The position numbers and the translations under genes were made by a program. 64,000 bases of DNA, taken from JAWKWH01 sp041397625 (GTDB lineage Bacteria > Pseudomonadota > Alphaproteobacteria > Rhizobiales > Rhizobiaceae). The stretch lies in contig JAWKWH010000001.1 of NCBI GenBank assembly GCA_041397625.1, positions 682,001 to 746,000 on the forward strand. Direction: 5' to 3'. Positions 17,828-26,491 of the stretch are shown here, piece after piece (within the stretch, counting starts at the first letter, position 1; every line of letters starts with the position of its first letter). The notes under the pieces are model-generated. The model ran no database searches, was not told where the DNA came from, and was given only the letters and a program-made list of their open reading frames with translations.

Positions 17828-19027
17828 ATGAAGGCGAAAATCAGAGCATTGGCTTTGGCGGCGGCGCTTGCCGCTCTGTCGGCCTGTCAGGCCTCTCTTG
17901 AGGATATCGCGCCGAAGGCCGAGAAACGGCTTCCCGAGAAGGTCATCATGGCGATGAAGGCGAAGGGCATGACCCGGTCGTCGCCGATCATGGTGCGCAT
18001 CTTCAAGGAAGAGGGCAAGCTGGAGGTCTGGAAGCAGAAGGACAACGGCCGCTACGACATCATCGCCGACTACGACATCTGCAAATGGTCGGGCAAGCTC
18101 GGACCGAAATTCCGCGAGGGCGACCGCCAGGCGCCGGAGGGCTTCTACACCGTCAATCCGGCGCAGATGAATCCGGATTCGAAATACTATCTGGCCTTCA
18201 ATATCGGCTACCCCAACGCCTATGATCGCGTCCACGGCCGCACCGGCTCGCATCTCATGGTTCACGGCGCGTGTTCGTCGGCCGGCTGCTACTCGATGAC
18301 CGACGAGCAGGTCGGCGAAATCTACGCATTTGCCCGCGACGCGTTTCGCGGCGGCCAGACCGCGTTCCAGGTCCAGGCCTTTCCGTTCCGCATGACCGCC
18401 GACAACATGGCCCGCTATCGCGGCGATTCCAATTTTGCGTTCTGGCAGATGCTGAAGGAAGGCTACGACCACTTCGAGATCACCAAGGTGCCGCCGAAGG
18501 TCGATATCTGCAACCGGCGCTATGTCTTCAATCGCATTGCCGAGGAAGGCACGGCCTTCTCAGCGGCGAGCGCCTGCCCGCCGACGACCCAGCCCGAGAA
18601 CCTGTCGCTTGCCTATTCCAGCTTCAAGGCGAGCTACATGACGGCGTTCACCTCGGCGCTCGACAAGAAGAACCTCGCCGCCCGCAGCCCGTCCATCGCC
18701 GGACCGAAGGAAGCAGCCTTGGTGTCGAAATGGTCGAAGGCGCGGGCGCGCGGCGAGCGCGTGTCGCGCGAACCGCCGTCCCTGTCGACCGCCGTGGTGC
18801 CCGATGTCGCTCCGGTTCCCGTGCCCAAGCCCGAGATCGTGACAGCCGCTCCGGCGGAGAAGCCGGAACGCGTCAAGGCCAAGGCCGAGAAGGTCGAGGA
18901 GGCTGCCGCTACGGAGACGGCCGCCGCTGCCGAGCCTGCCGCGACGGAGACCGCCGTACCGGAAGAGAAGGGCGTGCTCGGCAAGATCTGGGACAAGCGC
19001 AAGCGCCTGAAACTGTTCGGCGACTGA
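17828..19027 (+). CDS. L,D-transpeptidase (YkuD) lipoprotein
   Basis: The 399-residue protein has a lipoprotein signal with lipobox LSAC (Cys20). A YkuD catalytic domain follows, whose H146-G-A-C-S-S-A-G-C154-Y-S-M motif carries the nucleophile Cys154. YkuD enzymes form 3-3 peptidoglycan cross-links or attach proteins to the wall; this YafK-like subgroup is membrane anchored. The C-terminal 100 residues are Ala/Glu/Pro/Lys-rich and low-complexity, ending in a basic WDKRKRLKLFGD. The 258-base gap upstream has several TTGAC-like words but no convincingly spaced promoter. Confidence 0.88.
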   Translation: MKAKIRALALAAALAALSACQASLEDIAPKAEKRLPEKVIMAMKAKGMTRSSPIMVRIFKEEGKLEVWKQKDNGRYDIIADYDICKWSGKLGPKFREGDRQAPEGFYTVNPAQMNPDSKYYLAFNIGYPNAYDRVHGRTGSHLMVHGACSSAGCYSMTDEQVGEIYAFARDAFRGGQTAFQVQAFPFRMTADNMARYRGDSNFAFWQMLKEGYDHFEITKVPPKVDICNRRYVFNRIAEEGTAFSAASACPPTTQPENLSLAYSSFKASYMTAFTSALDKKNLAARSPSIAGPKEAALVSKWSKARARGERVSREPPSLSTAVVPDVAPVPVPKPEIVTAAPAEKPERVKAKAEKVEEAAATETAAAAEPAATETAVPEEKGVLGKIWDKRKRLKLFGD

Positions 19028-19046
19028 TCTTGAAGCGCTTCGCCAC

Positions 19047-19280
19047 ATGAGCGACGACATCTACGATCTGAAGGGGCTGAACTGTCCGCTTCCGGTGCTC
19101 AAGGCGCGCAAGCGGCTCGCCGGCATGACCCCCGGCGCCAGGCTGTGGCTGGAGACCACCGATCCGCTGGCGGTCATCGACGTGCCGGCCTTCTGCCGCG
19201 AAAACGGCCATCGCCTGCTCGAAACCGAGACGGTCGAGGGCGGCCACCGCTTTCTCGTCGAGCGCGGCGGCTCTTCCTGA
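19047..19280 (+). CDS. TusA-family sulfurtransferase-like protein
   Basis: The 77-residue SirA/TusA-fold protein begins with a strand and then the active-site CPLP motif in LKGLNCPLPVLKARKRL (Cys about residue 13). TusA relays persulfide sulfur for tRNA thiolation and cofactor synthesis, but rhizobial homologues often serve other sulfur-transfer roles, so I do not assign the tRNA function. It follows the L,D-transpeptidase gene by 19 bases and converges on the CobW gene. Confidence 0.85.
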   Translation: MSDDIYDLKGLNCPLPVLKARKRLAGMTPGARLWLETTDPLAVIDVPAFCRENGHRLLETETVEGGHRFLVERGGSS

Positions 19281-19286
19281 CGGTCG

Positions 19287-20324
19287 TTACCCCGTTCCCG
19301 GGATTGCCAGCGGGTTGTTCTCCAGCGCGGCCCGGTCGGGCGTGTCGGCGCGGATCTCGCCGATGAACGCTCCGAACAGCCGGTCGATCTCCTCGCCGTT
19401 CAGGCCTTCGCCGATGACGACCAGCGTCGTGCCGCGCGCCGACCGTTCGGGCCAGCGTTCAAGCCGCGTTGCCGGATAGAGCATCCGGCGCACGCCGTGC
19501 ACCACCAACGGTCGGCCCGGATCGTCCGCCGTTTCCACCAACCCCTTGATGCGCAGGATATTGAGGTCGGTTCGGCTGCGCAGCAGATCGAGAAAACCTT
19601 CGACCGCATGCCGGGCGACCGGCCCGGCGCGAGTGATGACATGCGCCGAGACGTCTGCTTGGTGCGAATGGTGGTGATGGCCGCCGGCATGGAGCCGGTT
19701 GCGTCCGGGCGCGGACAGCACGTCGATCTCCAGGAGCCGTGTTGCGTGGCCGTCCGGCGCGCCCGCATCGAGGATCGTGGCCGCCGATCTTTCGGCGATC
19801 CCGGCGCGCAGCTCGGCAGGCTGCGCCGCTTCCGCGACGTCGGACTTGGTGATGACGACGATGTCGGCCGCGGCGATCTGCAGTCGAGCCTCGTGATGTT
19901 CGCGCAGCGTCGCTTCGGCCATCGTGGCGTCGACGGTGGCGATCACGCGGTCGATCCTGAGCGCCTGCCGCAGCATGGCGTCGGACTGGATCGCGTGCAG
20001 TACCGGCATCGGGTCGGCAAGCCCGGTCGTCTCGACGATGATGCGGTCCAGCTTCCGGATGCGGCCGTCGCCGACCCTTTCCACCAGGTCGGCCAGCGTT
20101 TCTGCCAGTTCGCCGCGTACCGTGCAGCACAGGCAGCCGCCGGCAATCTCGATGATGTTCTCGCTGGTCTTTTCCACCAGAAGATGGTCGATGGCGATCT
20201 CGCCGAACTCGTTGACGATGACGGCCGTGTCCTTCAGCGCCGGATCGGCCAGCATGCGGTTGATCAGCGTCGTCTTGCCCGATCCTAGAAACCCGGTGAC
20301 GACGGTAACCTCGATCGGCGCCAT
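19287..20324 (-). CDS. CobW/COG0523 family GTP-binding metallochaperone
   Basis: The 345-residue G3E-family GTPase has Walker A GFLGSGKT (11-18), the metal-binding GCLCC motif (63-67), a switch segment IVETTGLADP and the base-specificity TKSD (159-162). A histidine cluster (HAGGHHHHSH, about residues 212-221) lies before the C-terminal CobW_C domain. COG0523 proteins deliver metal ions, often zinc, to client proteins. The start at 20324 follows the D,D-carboxypeptidase stop by eight bases; a longer upstream open frame would overlap that gene and is rejected. Which metal or client it serves is not known. Confidence 0.9.
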   Translation of the reverse strand: MAPIEVTVVTGFLGSGKTTLINRMLADPALKDTAVIVNEFGEIAIDHLLVEKTSENIIEIAGGCLCCTVRGELAETLADLVERVGDGRIRKLDRIIVETTGLADPMPVLHAIQSDAMLRQALRIDRVIATVDATMAEATLREHHEARLQIAAADIVVITKSDVAEAAQPAELRAGIAERSAATILDAGAPDGHATRLLEIDVLSAPGRNRLHAGGHHHHSHQADVSAHVITRAGPVARHAVEGFLDLLRSRTDLNILRIKGLVETADDPGRPLVVHGVRRMLYPATRLERWPERSARGTTLVVIGEGLNGEEIDRLFGAFIGEIRADTPDRAALENNPLAIPGTG

Positions 20325-20332
20325 CGCGGACC

Positions 20333-21511
20333 CTATTGCACGATGCCCGGACGCGGTGTCGGCAACGGAATTCCCATCCTGATCTCGATCTCCGGCTCGA
20401 TCGGAGGTGTCAGCGCCAGTGCTTGCGGCGCGTCGTCCGGCCGGGGCGTCGGTATCGGCACGTTCGCACGGATTTCCGGCGCCGGCCCGCTGGCGCCGCC
20501 GAGACCGACCGCAACGACGACGGGCTCCCGGCTCATCGGTTTCAGGTAACGCGTGCGGATGATCATCCGCCCTTTTGAATCGCGTGCGTCCCATCGTTCG
20601 GCCTGCGCGCCCTTGGTACAGATCGTCGAGCGCATGTCGGGTGCCTTGTCGCGCGAGGCGCCGTAGGGAGCAAGATCGCCGACGCGCGTACCGGCTGACC
20701 GGCGCTTGTCGAATCCCCTGGCCAGCAGCTCCGCGGCTTCCTCGGCCCGCTGCTGCTGCGATTCCGCGCCCAGCACGACGGCGATCAGCGTACGGCCGCC
20801 GCGGGTCGCCGATCCGATCAGGTTGAAGCCGGATGAGCAGATGAACCCGGTCTTCATGCCGTCGGCGCCTTCGAACCGGCCGAGCAGGATGTTGTAGGAT
20901 CGCAACAGCTTGTCGCCGGCTTTGATGCCCTCGATCTTGAAATAGTGCGCATATTGCGGGAACTCCCGCCTGACCGTGGCCGACAGGAGCGCCAGGTCGC
21001 GGGCGGTCGAATATTGTCGCCTGTCATACAGCCCGTTCGGATTGACGAAATTCGATCCCGTCATGCCGATCCGCCGCGCTTCGCCGTTCATCCGCCGGGC
21101 AAACCCGGCTTCCGAGCCGGCCAGGCTCTCGGCGATGGCGACGGCCACGTCGTTGGCCGATTTGACCAGCAGCATCTTCAGGGCGTTGTCGAGCGTCATC
21201 GTCGAGCCCGGCTTGTAGCCCATCTTGCTTGGCGGTTCGCCGGCGGCGTTCTTCGACATGCGCACCGGCGAATTGAGCGTCACTTCGCCGGCCTTGATGG
21301 CGCGAAACGCCACATAGGCGGTCATGATTTTCGTGAGCGATGCCGGATACCAGCGCTGAAAGGCGTTCTCGTGCGAAAGAACGCGGCCGCTTCCGGCATC
21401 GATCACCACCGTGGCGCCGGCCGACAACGCATTGCCCGACAACGCGGCAACCACGGCGCAGGCCATGGCGGCGGCGAGCGCAAACCGTTGAAATGCCTTT
21501 CCGCAAGCCAT
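20333..21511 (-). CDS. D-alanyl-D-alanine carboxypeptidase (penicillin-binding, DacA type)
   Basis: The 392-residue exported serine peptidase trims the terminal D-Ala from peptidoglycan stem peptides. A signal peptide runs to about residue 31. The three active-site boxes are SLTK (58-61), SAN (118-120) and KTG (220-222). The C-terminal part contains two similar Pro-rich pieces, PIPTPRP and PLPTPRP, and lacks an obvious amphipathic anchor helix. The CobW gene follows closely on the same strand. Confidence 0.94.
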   Translation of the reverse strand: MACGKAFQRFALAAAMACAVVAALSGNALSAGATVVIDAGSGRVLSHENAFQRWYPASLTKIMTAYVAFRAIKAGEVTLNSPVRMSKNAAGEPPSKMGYKPGSTMTLDNALKMLLVKSANDVAVAIAESLAGSEAGFARRMNGEARRIGMTGSNFVNPNGLYDRRQYSTARDLALLSATVRREFPQYAHYFKIEGIKAGDKLLRSYNILLGRFEGADGMKTGFICSSGFNLIGSATRGGRTLIAVVLGAESQQQRAEEAAELLARGFDKRRSAGTRVGDLAPYGASRDKAPDMRSTICTKGAQAERWDARDSKGRMIIRTRYLKPMSREPVVVAVGLGGASGPAPEIRANVPIPTPRPDDAPQALALTPPIEPEIEIRMGIPLPTPRPGIVQ

Positions 21512-21749
21512 GCCCTATCCCGCCGTAAGTTATCGCCGTGACGCCTTGCGCGACCAGCGGTAATGGTCTCCCTTTTGCCGGTTTCGGCGCATGGGAGCCG
21601 GTGATCGCGCCTGCCATCGGCGCCAAACTTCCATTTGCTATCTAGCCTATGTGATCCCTTCATGGCAAAACCCACAATAATCAATTTGCCGGTATTCCGC
21701 CGGTTTTTCACGGCATGGTGAACGCAGCAATCCCCGGGGAAGACAGATA

Positions 21750-22916
21750 ATGCCCATTCTCAACCGAGCCGCCGAACTCCAGGACGAGGTCGCCGGCTGG
21801 CGCCGTCAGATCCATGAGAACCCGGAACTGCAGTTCGACCTCTACAAGACCTCCGCCCTGGTCGAGGAGAAGCTGAAATCCTTCGGCCTCGACGAGGTGG
21901 TGACCGGTATCGCCAGGACCGGCGTCGTCGGCATCATCCGCGGCAGGCTCGGCGACGGACCCACCGTCGGGCTGCGCGCCGACATGGACGCGCTGCCGAT
22001 CAACGAGATCACCGGCAAGGAATGGGCCTCGAAGACATCCGGCAAGATGCACGCCTGCGGCCATGACGGCCACACGGCCATGCTGCTCGGTGCGGCGAAA
22101 TACCTGGCCGAGACCAGAAACTTCAAGGGTTCCGTTGCCGTGATATTCCAGCCTGCCGAAGAAGGCGGCGGCGGCGGCAATGTCATGGTTCAGGAAGGCA
22201 TGATGGAGCGGTTCGGCATCGAGAAAGTGTTCGGCATGCACAACATGCCGGGCCTGCCGGTCGGCCGGTTCGCCACCCGCGTCGGCCCGCTGATGGCGGC
22301 GACCGTCGAGTTTACCATCAAGATCAGGGGCCGCGGCGGCCATGCTGCCCTGCCCAACAGCACCATCGATCCGATCGTCATCGGTTCGCAGATCGTCGGC
22401 GCCCTGCAGTCGATCGTGTCGCGTACCGCCAACCCGGTCGACGCACTCGTCGTCTCGGTGACCAAGTTCATCGCCGGCAGCGCCTACAACGTCATCCCGG
22501 AAGACGCGCTGCTTGCCGGCACCTGTCGCTATCTCGACAAGCAGGTGGGAGAGATGGCGATCGAACGCCTGACCGCGATCGCCACAGGCATCTGCGAGGC
22601 CCATGGCGCGAAGGCGGATGTCGATGTCGACTGGAACTATCCGGTCACCGTCAATCACGAGGCCGAAACCGTGTTTGCCGGCGACATCGCCGCCGCGATC
22701 GCCGGCGACGGCAATGTCGAGCGCGACGTGCGGCCGCTGCTCGGCGGCGAGGATTTCTCCTATATGCTGGAAGCCAGGCCCGGTTCGTTCATCTTCATCG
22801 GCAATGGCGACACGGCCAACCTGCATCACCCCGCCTACGACTTCAACGACGAGGTCATTCCGCACGGCATCAGTTACTGGGTGAAGCTGGCAGAGACGGC
22901 GCTGGCGGTGCGCTAG
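21750..22916 (+). CDS. M20 family amidohydrolase (hippurate hydrolase-like)
   Basis: This 388-residue metallo-amidohydrolase is of the HipO/IAA-amino-acid hydrolase class. Metal-site motifs are GLRADMDALPI (about 74-84), HACGHDGHTAM (Cys103, His105), PAEEGGGGG (Glu137/138), a mid-chain GMHNMPGLP and a late LGGEDFSYML. Family members cleave N-acyl amino acids such as hippurate or indole-acetyl conjugates. The start has GGGGAAGACAG upstream. The stop overlaps the end of the convergent membrane-protein gene by four bases. Confidence 0.93.
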   Translation: MPILNRAAELQDEVAGWRRQIHENPELQFDLYKTSALVEEKLKSFGLDEVVTGIARTGVVGIIRGRLGDGPTVGLRADMDALPINEITGKEWASKTSGKMHACGHDGHTAMLLGAAKYLAETRNFKGSVAVIFQPAEEGGGGGNVMVQEGMMERFGIEKVFGMHNMPGLPVGRFATRVGPLMAATVEFTIKIRGRGGHAALPNSTIDPIVIGSQIVGALQSIVSRTANPVDALVVSVTKFIAGSAYNVIPEDALLAGTCRYLDKQVGEMAIERLTAIATGICEAHGAKADVDVDWNYPVTVNHEAETVFAGDIAAAIAGDGNVERDVRPLLGGEDFSYMLEARPGSFIFIGNGDTANLHHPAYDFNDEVIPHGISYWVKLAETALAVR

Positions 22917-23377
22917 GCCGTATCGACAGCCAGCCGAAAGCCGGCCTTGCGGCCGGCAATCACCCAGTAGACCAGGCCCGATATCGCGCCCGCGGCGGCG
23001 AAGACGATCGTTTCGGTGAGGACCACAGCGTCGAAGCCGAACACCGTTCTGGGCGAAAGATGGAGGTAGACGCCGCCGGCGAGAGCGGCGGCGGGAATTG
23101 CGTAGAACCAGGGTGCGCGCAGGGCGAACCATTCGGTCAACAGCGCGGCGATCGCCATCGGGACCGCGCTCAACACTGCGGCGGTCAACACGACGAAGAG
23201 CGCCGCGAGAGGAGCCGTGAACGCCAGAACCGGCGAGACGCCCGCAACGGTCCAGGCGCCGATTTCGGGATGGATCTTCGCCGCCACGGCGAAGAGCAGC
23301 GCCAGAGCGAGAAAAAAGCCGACGAGCGACGAGACATAGCCGACAACGTCCAGCAACAGCCGCTTTGCCACATGCAT
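22913..23377 (-). CDS. hypothetical four-span membrane protein
   Basis: The 154-residue protein contains four hydrophobic segments (about residues 13-32, 43-70, 76-98 and 118-142) and an Arg/Lys-rich final tail, suggesting an inner-membrane protein with cytoplasmic ends. I recognise no family motif. It converges tail-to-tail with the M20 gene. Confidence 0.65.
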   Translation of the reverse strand: MHVAKRLLLDVVGYVSSLVGFFLALALLFAVAAKIHPEIGAWTVAGVSPVLAFTAPLAALFVVLTAAVLSAVPMAIAALLTEWFALRAPWFYAIPAAALAGGVYLHLSPRTVFGFDAVVLTETIVFAAAGAISGLVYWVIAGRKAGFRLAVDTA

Positions 23378-23681
23378 CGCCCCGCGCCCTTTCCCCGATC
23401 GCCGGTACCGACGGTTTTCGGCGGAGTTAAGCCCGCGCCCGGCGGAGCGTCAATGAGCACGGCAATGTTGTCGAGCATGTCGTTATGTTTCGCCGGCGCC
23501 GTCTTTGCCGTCGGGCCGAACAGGCCGGTTGTGCGTTTCAGGCGTCCTCCCGTGCATGCCGGACCGTGGCCAGTCCCGGCCAACGCGGCTATAGGGTAGT
23601 GCGAAGTCCGGCAATCGCCTCGCGCGCCAAGGAGGTGCAGATCCGGTTTGCGGACGGCGATGCGAAAAGGGAGACCGTTAG
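23378..23681. other. intergenic region before gnd
   Basis: A 304-base gap lies between the divergent membrane-protein gene and gnd. I see no convincing gene, terminator or spaced promoter. A CTATAG at 23589-23594 could be a minus-10 element for gnd, but no matching minus-35 word lies 17 bases upstream. An AGGGAGA ribosome site precedes the gnd start. Confidence 0.4.
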
Positions 23682-25100
23682 ATGACCGGACGGCCGCAAC
23701 TGGGCCTGATCGGCCTTGGCACGATGGGCGCCAACCTGGCGCTCAATATCGCCGAGAAGGGCTTCGCCATCGCCGTGTTCAACCGCACCGTGGCGACGAC
23801 GCACGCTTTCCATGCGGGCGCCGGCGACCTGGCCGGGCGCATCGTGCCGTGCGACACGCTCGCCGACCTCGTCGCCGCCACGCAGCCGCCGCGCGCCATC
23901 ATCCTGATGGTGCCGGCAGGCTCGGTCGTAGACAGCCAGATCGAGGCGCTGCGCCCGTTGATCGACGAGGGCGACCTGATCATCGATGCCGGCAACGCCA
24001 ATTTTCGCGACACCGAGCGTCGCGCCGCCGCCGCCCGCTCCAATGTCGAGACATTCGTCGGCGTCGGCGTCTCGGGCGGCGAAGACGGCGCCCGCCACGG
24101 CCCGTCGATCATGGGCGGCGGCGACGCCGCCGGCTGGACCCGCGTCGCGCCGGTGCTTGAGGCCATCGCCGCCAGATACGAAGACACGCCCTGCGCCGCC
24201 TATATGGGCGAGGGCGGCGCCGGCCATTTCGTCAAGATGGTCCATAACGGCATCGAATATGCCGACATGCAGATGATCGCCGAGGTCTACGGCCTGATGC
24301 GCGACGGGCTCGGCATGACGGCCGACGCGATCGCCGACGTGTTCGGGCGCTGGAACGAAGGCCCGCTCAAATCCTACCTGATCGAGATATCGGCGATCGT
24401 CGCCCGCGCCATCGATCCGGAGACCGGCAGGCCGGTGCTCGACATCATCCTCGACAGCGCCGGCCAGAAGGGCACCGGCCGCTGGACGGCGATCGAGGCG
24501 CTGCACCTGGCAACGCCCGTCACCGCCATCGACGCGGCGGTTGCCGCGCGCAATATCTCCGCCCTGTTGCGGGATCGCCGCGCCGGCGAGGCCCTGTTCG
24601 GCGCGGCACCTGGGCGTATCGATCCCGGTGCGCTGACGCCGGAGATGATGGAGCGCGCGCTGCTTGCCGGCAAGATCGCCTGCTACGCGCAGGGTTTCGA
24701 TATGCTGCGTGCCGCTTCCGCCGAGCACGGCTGGTCGCTGCCGCTGGCCGAGATCGCCAAAGTCTGGCGCGCCGGCTGCATCATCCGCTCCGCCATGCTG
24801 AACGACATGGCCGACGCGCTGGCCGCCGACCCGGACGCCAATCTCATGTTCGCGCCGGCCTTCGCCGGGCGACTTAAGCAGGCCCACGGCGATCTCAGGC
24901 AACTGGTAAGCCTTGCCGCGCTCTCGGGCAACGCCGCGCCGGCGCTCGGCGCGGCGCTTTTCTATTTCGACATGATCCGCACCGGCCGTGGCACCGCCAA
25001 CATGATCCAGGCGCAGCGCGATTTCTTCGGCGCCCATTCCTTTGCCCGCATCGACGCGGACGGCGCGCATCACGGTCCGTGGGGCGACGAGCCGCACTGA
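23682..25100 (+). CDS. gnd: 6-phosphogluconate dehydrogenase (decarboxylating)
   Basis: The 472-residue enzyme oxidises and decarboxylates 6-phosphogluconate to ribulose 5-phosphate with NADP+, in the oxidative pentose phosphate route. The N-terminal dinucleotide fold has GLIGLGTMGANLALN. The substrate region shows GVSGGEDGARHGPSIMGGG and the catalytic lysine/asparagine in KMVHNGIEYADMQ. The C-terminal helical domain ends with GTANMIQAQRDFFGAHSF. The length is that of the long dimeric class. Confidence 0.97.
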   Translation: MTGRPQLGLIGLGTMGANLALNIAEKGFAIAVFNRTVATTHAFHAGAGDLAGRIVPCDTLADLVAATQPPRAIILMVPAGSVVDSQIEALRPLIDEGDLIIDAGNANFRDTERRAAAARSNVETFVGVGVSGGEDGARHGPSIMGGGDAAGWTRVAPVLEAIAARYEDTPCAAYMGEGGAGHFVKMVHNGIEYADMQMIAEVYGLMRDGLGMTADAIADVFGRWNEGPLKSYLIEISAIVARAIDPETGRPVLDIILDSAGQKGTGRWTAIEALHLATPVTAIDAAVAARNISALLRDRRAGEALFGAAPGRIDPGALTPEMMERALLAGKIACYAQGFDMLRAASAEHGWSLPLAEIAKVWRAGCIIRSAMLNDMADALAADPDANLMFAPAFAGRLKQAHGDLRQLVSLAALSGNAAPALGAALFYFDMIRTGRGTANMIQAQRDFFGAHSFARIDADGAHHGPWGDEPH

Positions 25101-25111
25101 CGCCCGCGAAT

Positions 25112-25130
25112 CGCCGCCGGACCGGCGGCG
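25112..25130 (+). terminator. hairpin after gnd, possible terminator
   Basis: A 7-bp perfect GC stem (CGCCGCC with GGCGGCG) closes a GGACC loop 12 bases after the gnd stop. It has no T tract, so it is at best a weak or Rho-assisted terminator separating gnd from the catabolic operon. Confidence 0.35.
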
Positions 25131-25155
25131 CCGGAGCAATAGATGTGAGCCTGGA

Positions 25156-25195
25156 TATTTTAAGCTTGAAATAAATTTGCCTTCTGCCTTATGAT
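25156..25195 (+). promoter_or_regulatory. operator-promoter of the CoA catabolic operon
   Basis: An 18-bp inverted repeat, TATTTTAAGCTTGAAATA (25156-25173, one mismatched pair), covers the minus-35 element TTGAAA (25166-25171). The minus-10 TATGAT (25190-25195) follows at an 18-base spacing; each box matches the sigma-70 consensus at 5 of 6. A dimeric regulator bound to the palindrome would exclude RNA polymerase. The MarR protein encoded as the second gene of this operon is the obvious candidate, presumably released by an aryl-CoA or aromatic acid. Confidence 0.65.
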
Positions 25196-25250
25196 CCGCT
25201 TGCGGTTTGATGGAAATACGTCCGTCATCCCGCGACGGGAGGACTTTCTT

Positions 25251-26006
25251 GTGGTTTCCACGCGACATGCCCTGGTGACCGGCGGCGGCACGGGCGTCGG
25301 TGCGGCGATCGCCGCGACCCTGCACGAGGCGGGCATGCGCGTCACCGTCGCCGGTCGCAGGCGTGAGCCGCTTGAAGCGCTTGCGGACGGGCGCGAAGGC
25401 ATGTTTGCGGTCACCTGCGACGTCACCGACGAGGCCGCCGTGGCGGCGTGCTTCGAGACGGCGCGCGAACTCTCGGGCGCCGTCGACATCGTCGTCGCCA
25501 ATGCCGGCGCTGCGCTGGCCAAACCGTTCCTCAGCCAGTCCGCCGATGATCTCAACTCGATGCTCGACGTCAACCTTGCCGGCGTGTTCAATGTCTGGAA
25601 GGCGGCCGCCGCCGACATGAAAAAATCCGGCTGGGGCCGCCTCGTCGCCATCGCGTCGACGGCCGGAATCAAGGGCTACCCCTATGTCTCGTCCTATTGC
25701 GCGGCCAAGCACGGCGTCGTCGGCCTGACCCGCGCCGTGGCGCAGGAACTCGCCGAAACCGGTATCACCGTCAACGCCGTCTGCCCCGGCTACACCGAGA
25801 CCGAACTGCTCGACGACGCGCTCGCCAACATCACCGCCAAGACCGGCATGAGCCGCGACGAGGCAGCCAGGACGCTGAAGCGCAGCAATCCCCAGGGCCG
25901 TTTCGTCCAGCCCGCCGAGGTGGCCGATGCGGTGCTGTGGCTCTGCGGCGACGGCGCGGCCTCGGTAAACGGCGTCGCCCTGCCCATCGCGGGAGGCGAG
26001 GCATGA
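25251..26006 (+). CDS. SDR family NAD(P)-dependent dehydrogenase
   Basis: This 251-residue short-chain dehydrogenase has the cofactor motif TGGGTGVGAAIA, NAG at about residue 83 and the catalytic Ser-Tyr-Lys set in IASTAGIKGYPYVSSYCAAKHG. The C-terminal PGYTETELLDDAL and GRFVQPAEVADAVLWLC are typical of 3-hydroxyacyl-CoA/FabG-like members. I use the GTG at 25251, preceded by GGGAGGA at ideal spacing; an upstream ATG at 25191 lies inside the promoter. It is the first gene of the operon and probably oxidises the ring hydroxy-acyl-CoA formed after hydration. Confidence 0.88.
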   Translation: MVSTRHALVTGGGTGVGAAIAATLHEAGMRVTVAGRRREPLEALADGREGMFAVTCDVTDEAAVAACFETARELSGAVDIVVANAGAALAKPFLSQSADDLNSMLDVNLAGVFNVWKAAAADMKKSGWGRLVAIASTAGIKGYPYVSSYCAAKHGVVGLTRAVAQELAETGITVNAVCPGYTETELLDDALANITAKTGMSRDEAARTLKRSNPQGRFVQPAEVADAVLWLCGDGAASVNGVALPIAGGEA

Positions 26007-26491
26007 CCATGGTGCGCGACAAGGCGACGACCGCCGGCGCGGCCTCCAAGGCGCGGCTGCGGCTTTGGATCAGGCTGCTGAAAGCTCAGCGCCGCGTCGA
26101 GGCCGAACTGCGCGAGAGGCTGCGTACCGAATACGGCTCGACGCTGCCGCGCTTCGACGTGCTGTCGGCGCTCCACCGCTCGAAAGCCGGCCTGCGCATG
26201 AGCGAGCTTTCCGACGTGCTGATGGTGTCGAACGGCAACGTCACCGGCATCGTCGACCGGCTGGTCGAGGACGGCACCGTGGTGCGCGAGCCCGTCGACG
26301 GCGACCGCCGGGCGATGCGCGTCCGCCTGACCGATACCGGCCGCAGCCATTTCCGCGAACTTGCCGCTGAGCACGAGGATTGGGTCTCCGGCCTCTTCGC
26401 CATGTTCGACGAATGCGAGGCGGAGGAACTGGCCTCGAAGCTGCACGCGGTAACCGAAACTTCCGGCCGCGAAGGAGAAACCGGTAAATGA
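26003..26491 (+). CDS. MarR family transcriptional regulator
   Basis: The 162-residue winged-helix regulator has a recognition region LRMSELSDVLMVSNGNVTGIVDRLVEDGTVVREPVDGDRRAMRVRLT with the usual basic wing. The ATG overlaps the SDR stop (ATGA) and has GGGAGG six bases upstream. MarR proteins in aromatic pathways usually repress their own operon until a CoA thioester or aromatic ligand binds. The palindrome at 25156-25173 is the likely target, inferred from its position. Confidence 0.9.
   Translation: MTMVRDKATTAGAASKARLRLWIRLLKAQRRVEAELRERLRTEYGSTLPRFDVLSALHRSKAGLRMSELSDVLMVSNGNVTGIVDRLVEDGTVVREPVDGDRRAMRVRLTDTGRSHFRELAAEHEDWVSGLFAMFDECEAEELASKLHAVTETSGREGETGK

Noticed and set aside
23589..25712. 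Minus-strand open frame of 707 codons
   Set aside because: It lies opposite gnd and the SDR gene, which match their families end to end; the antisense product has no recognisable motif.
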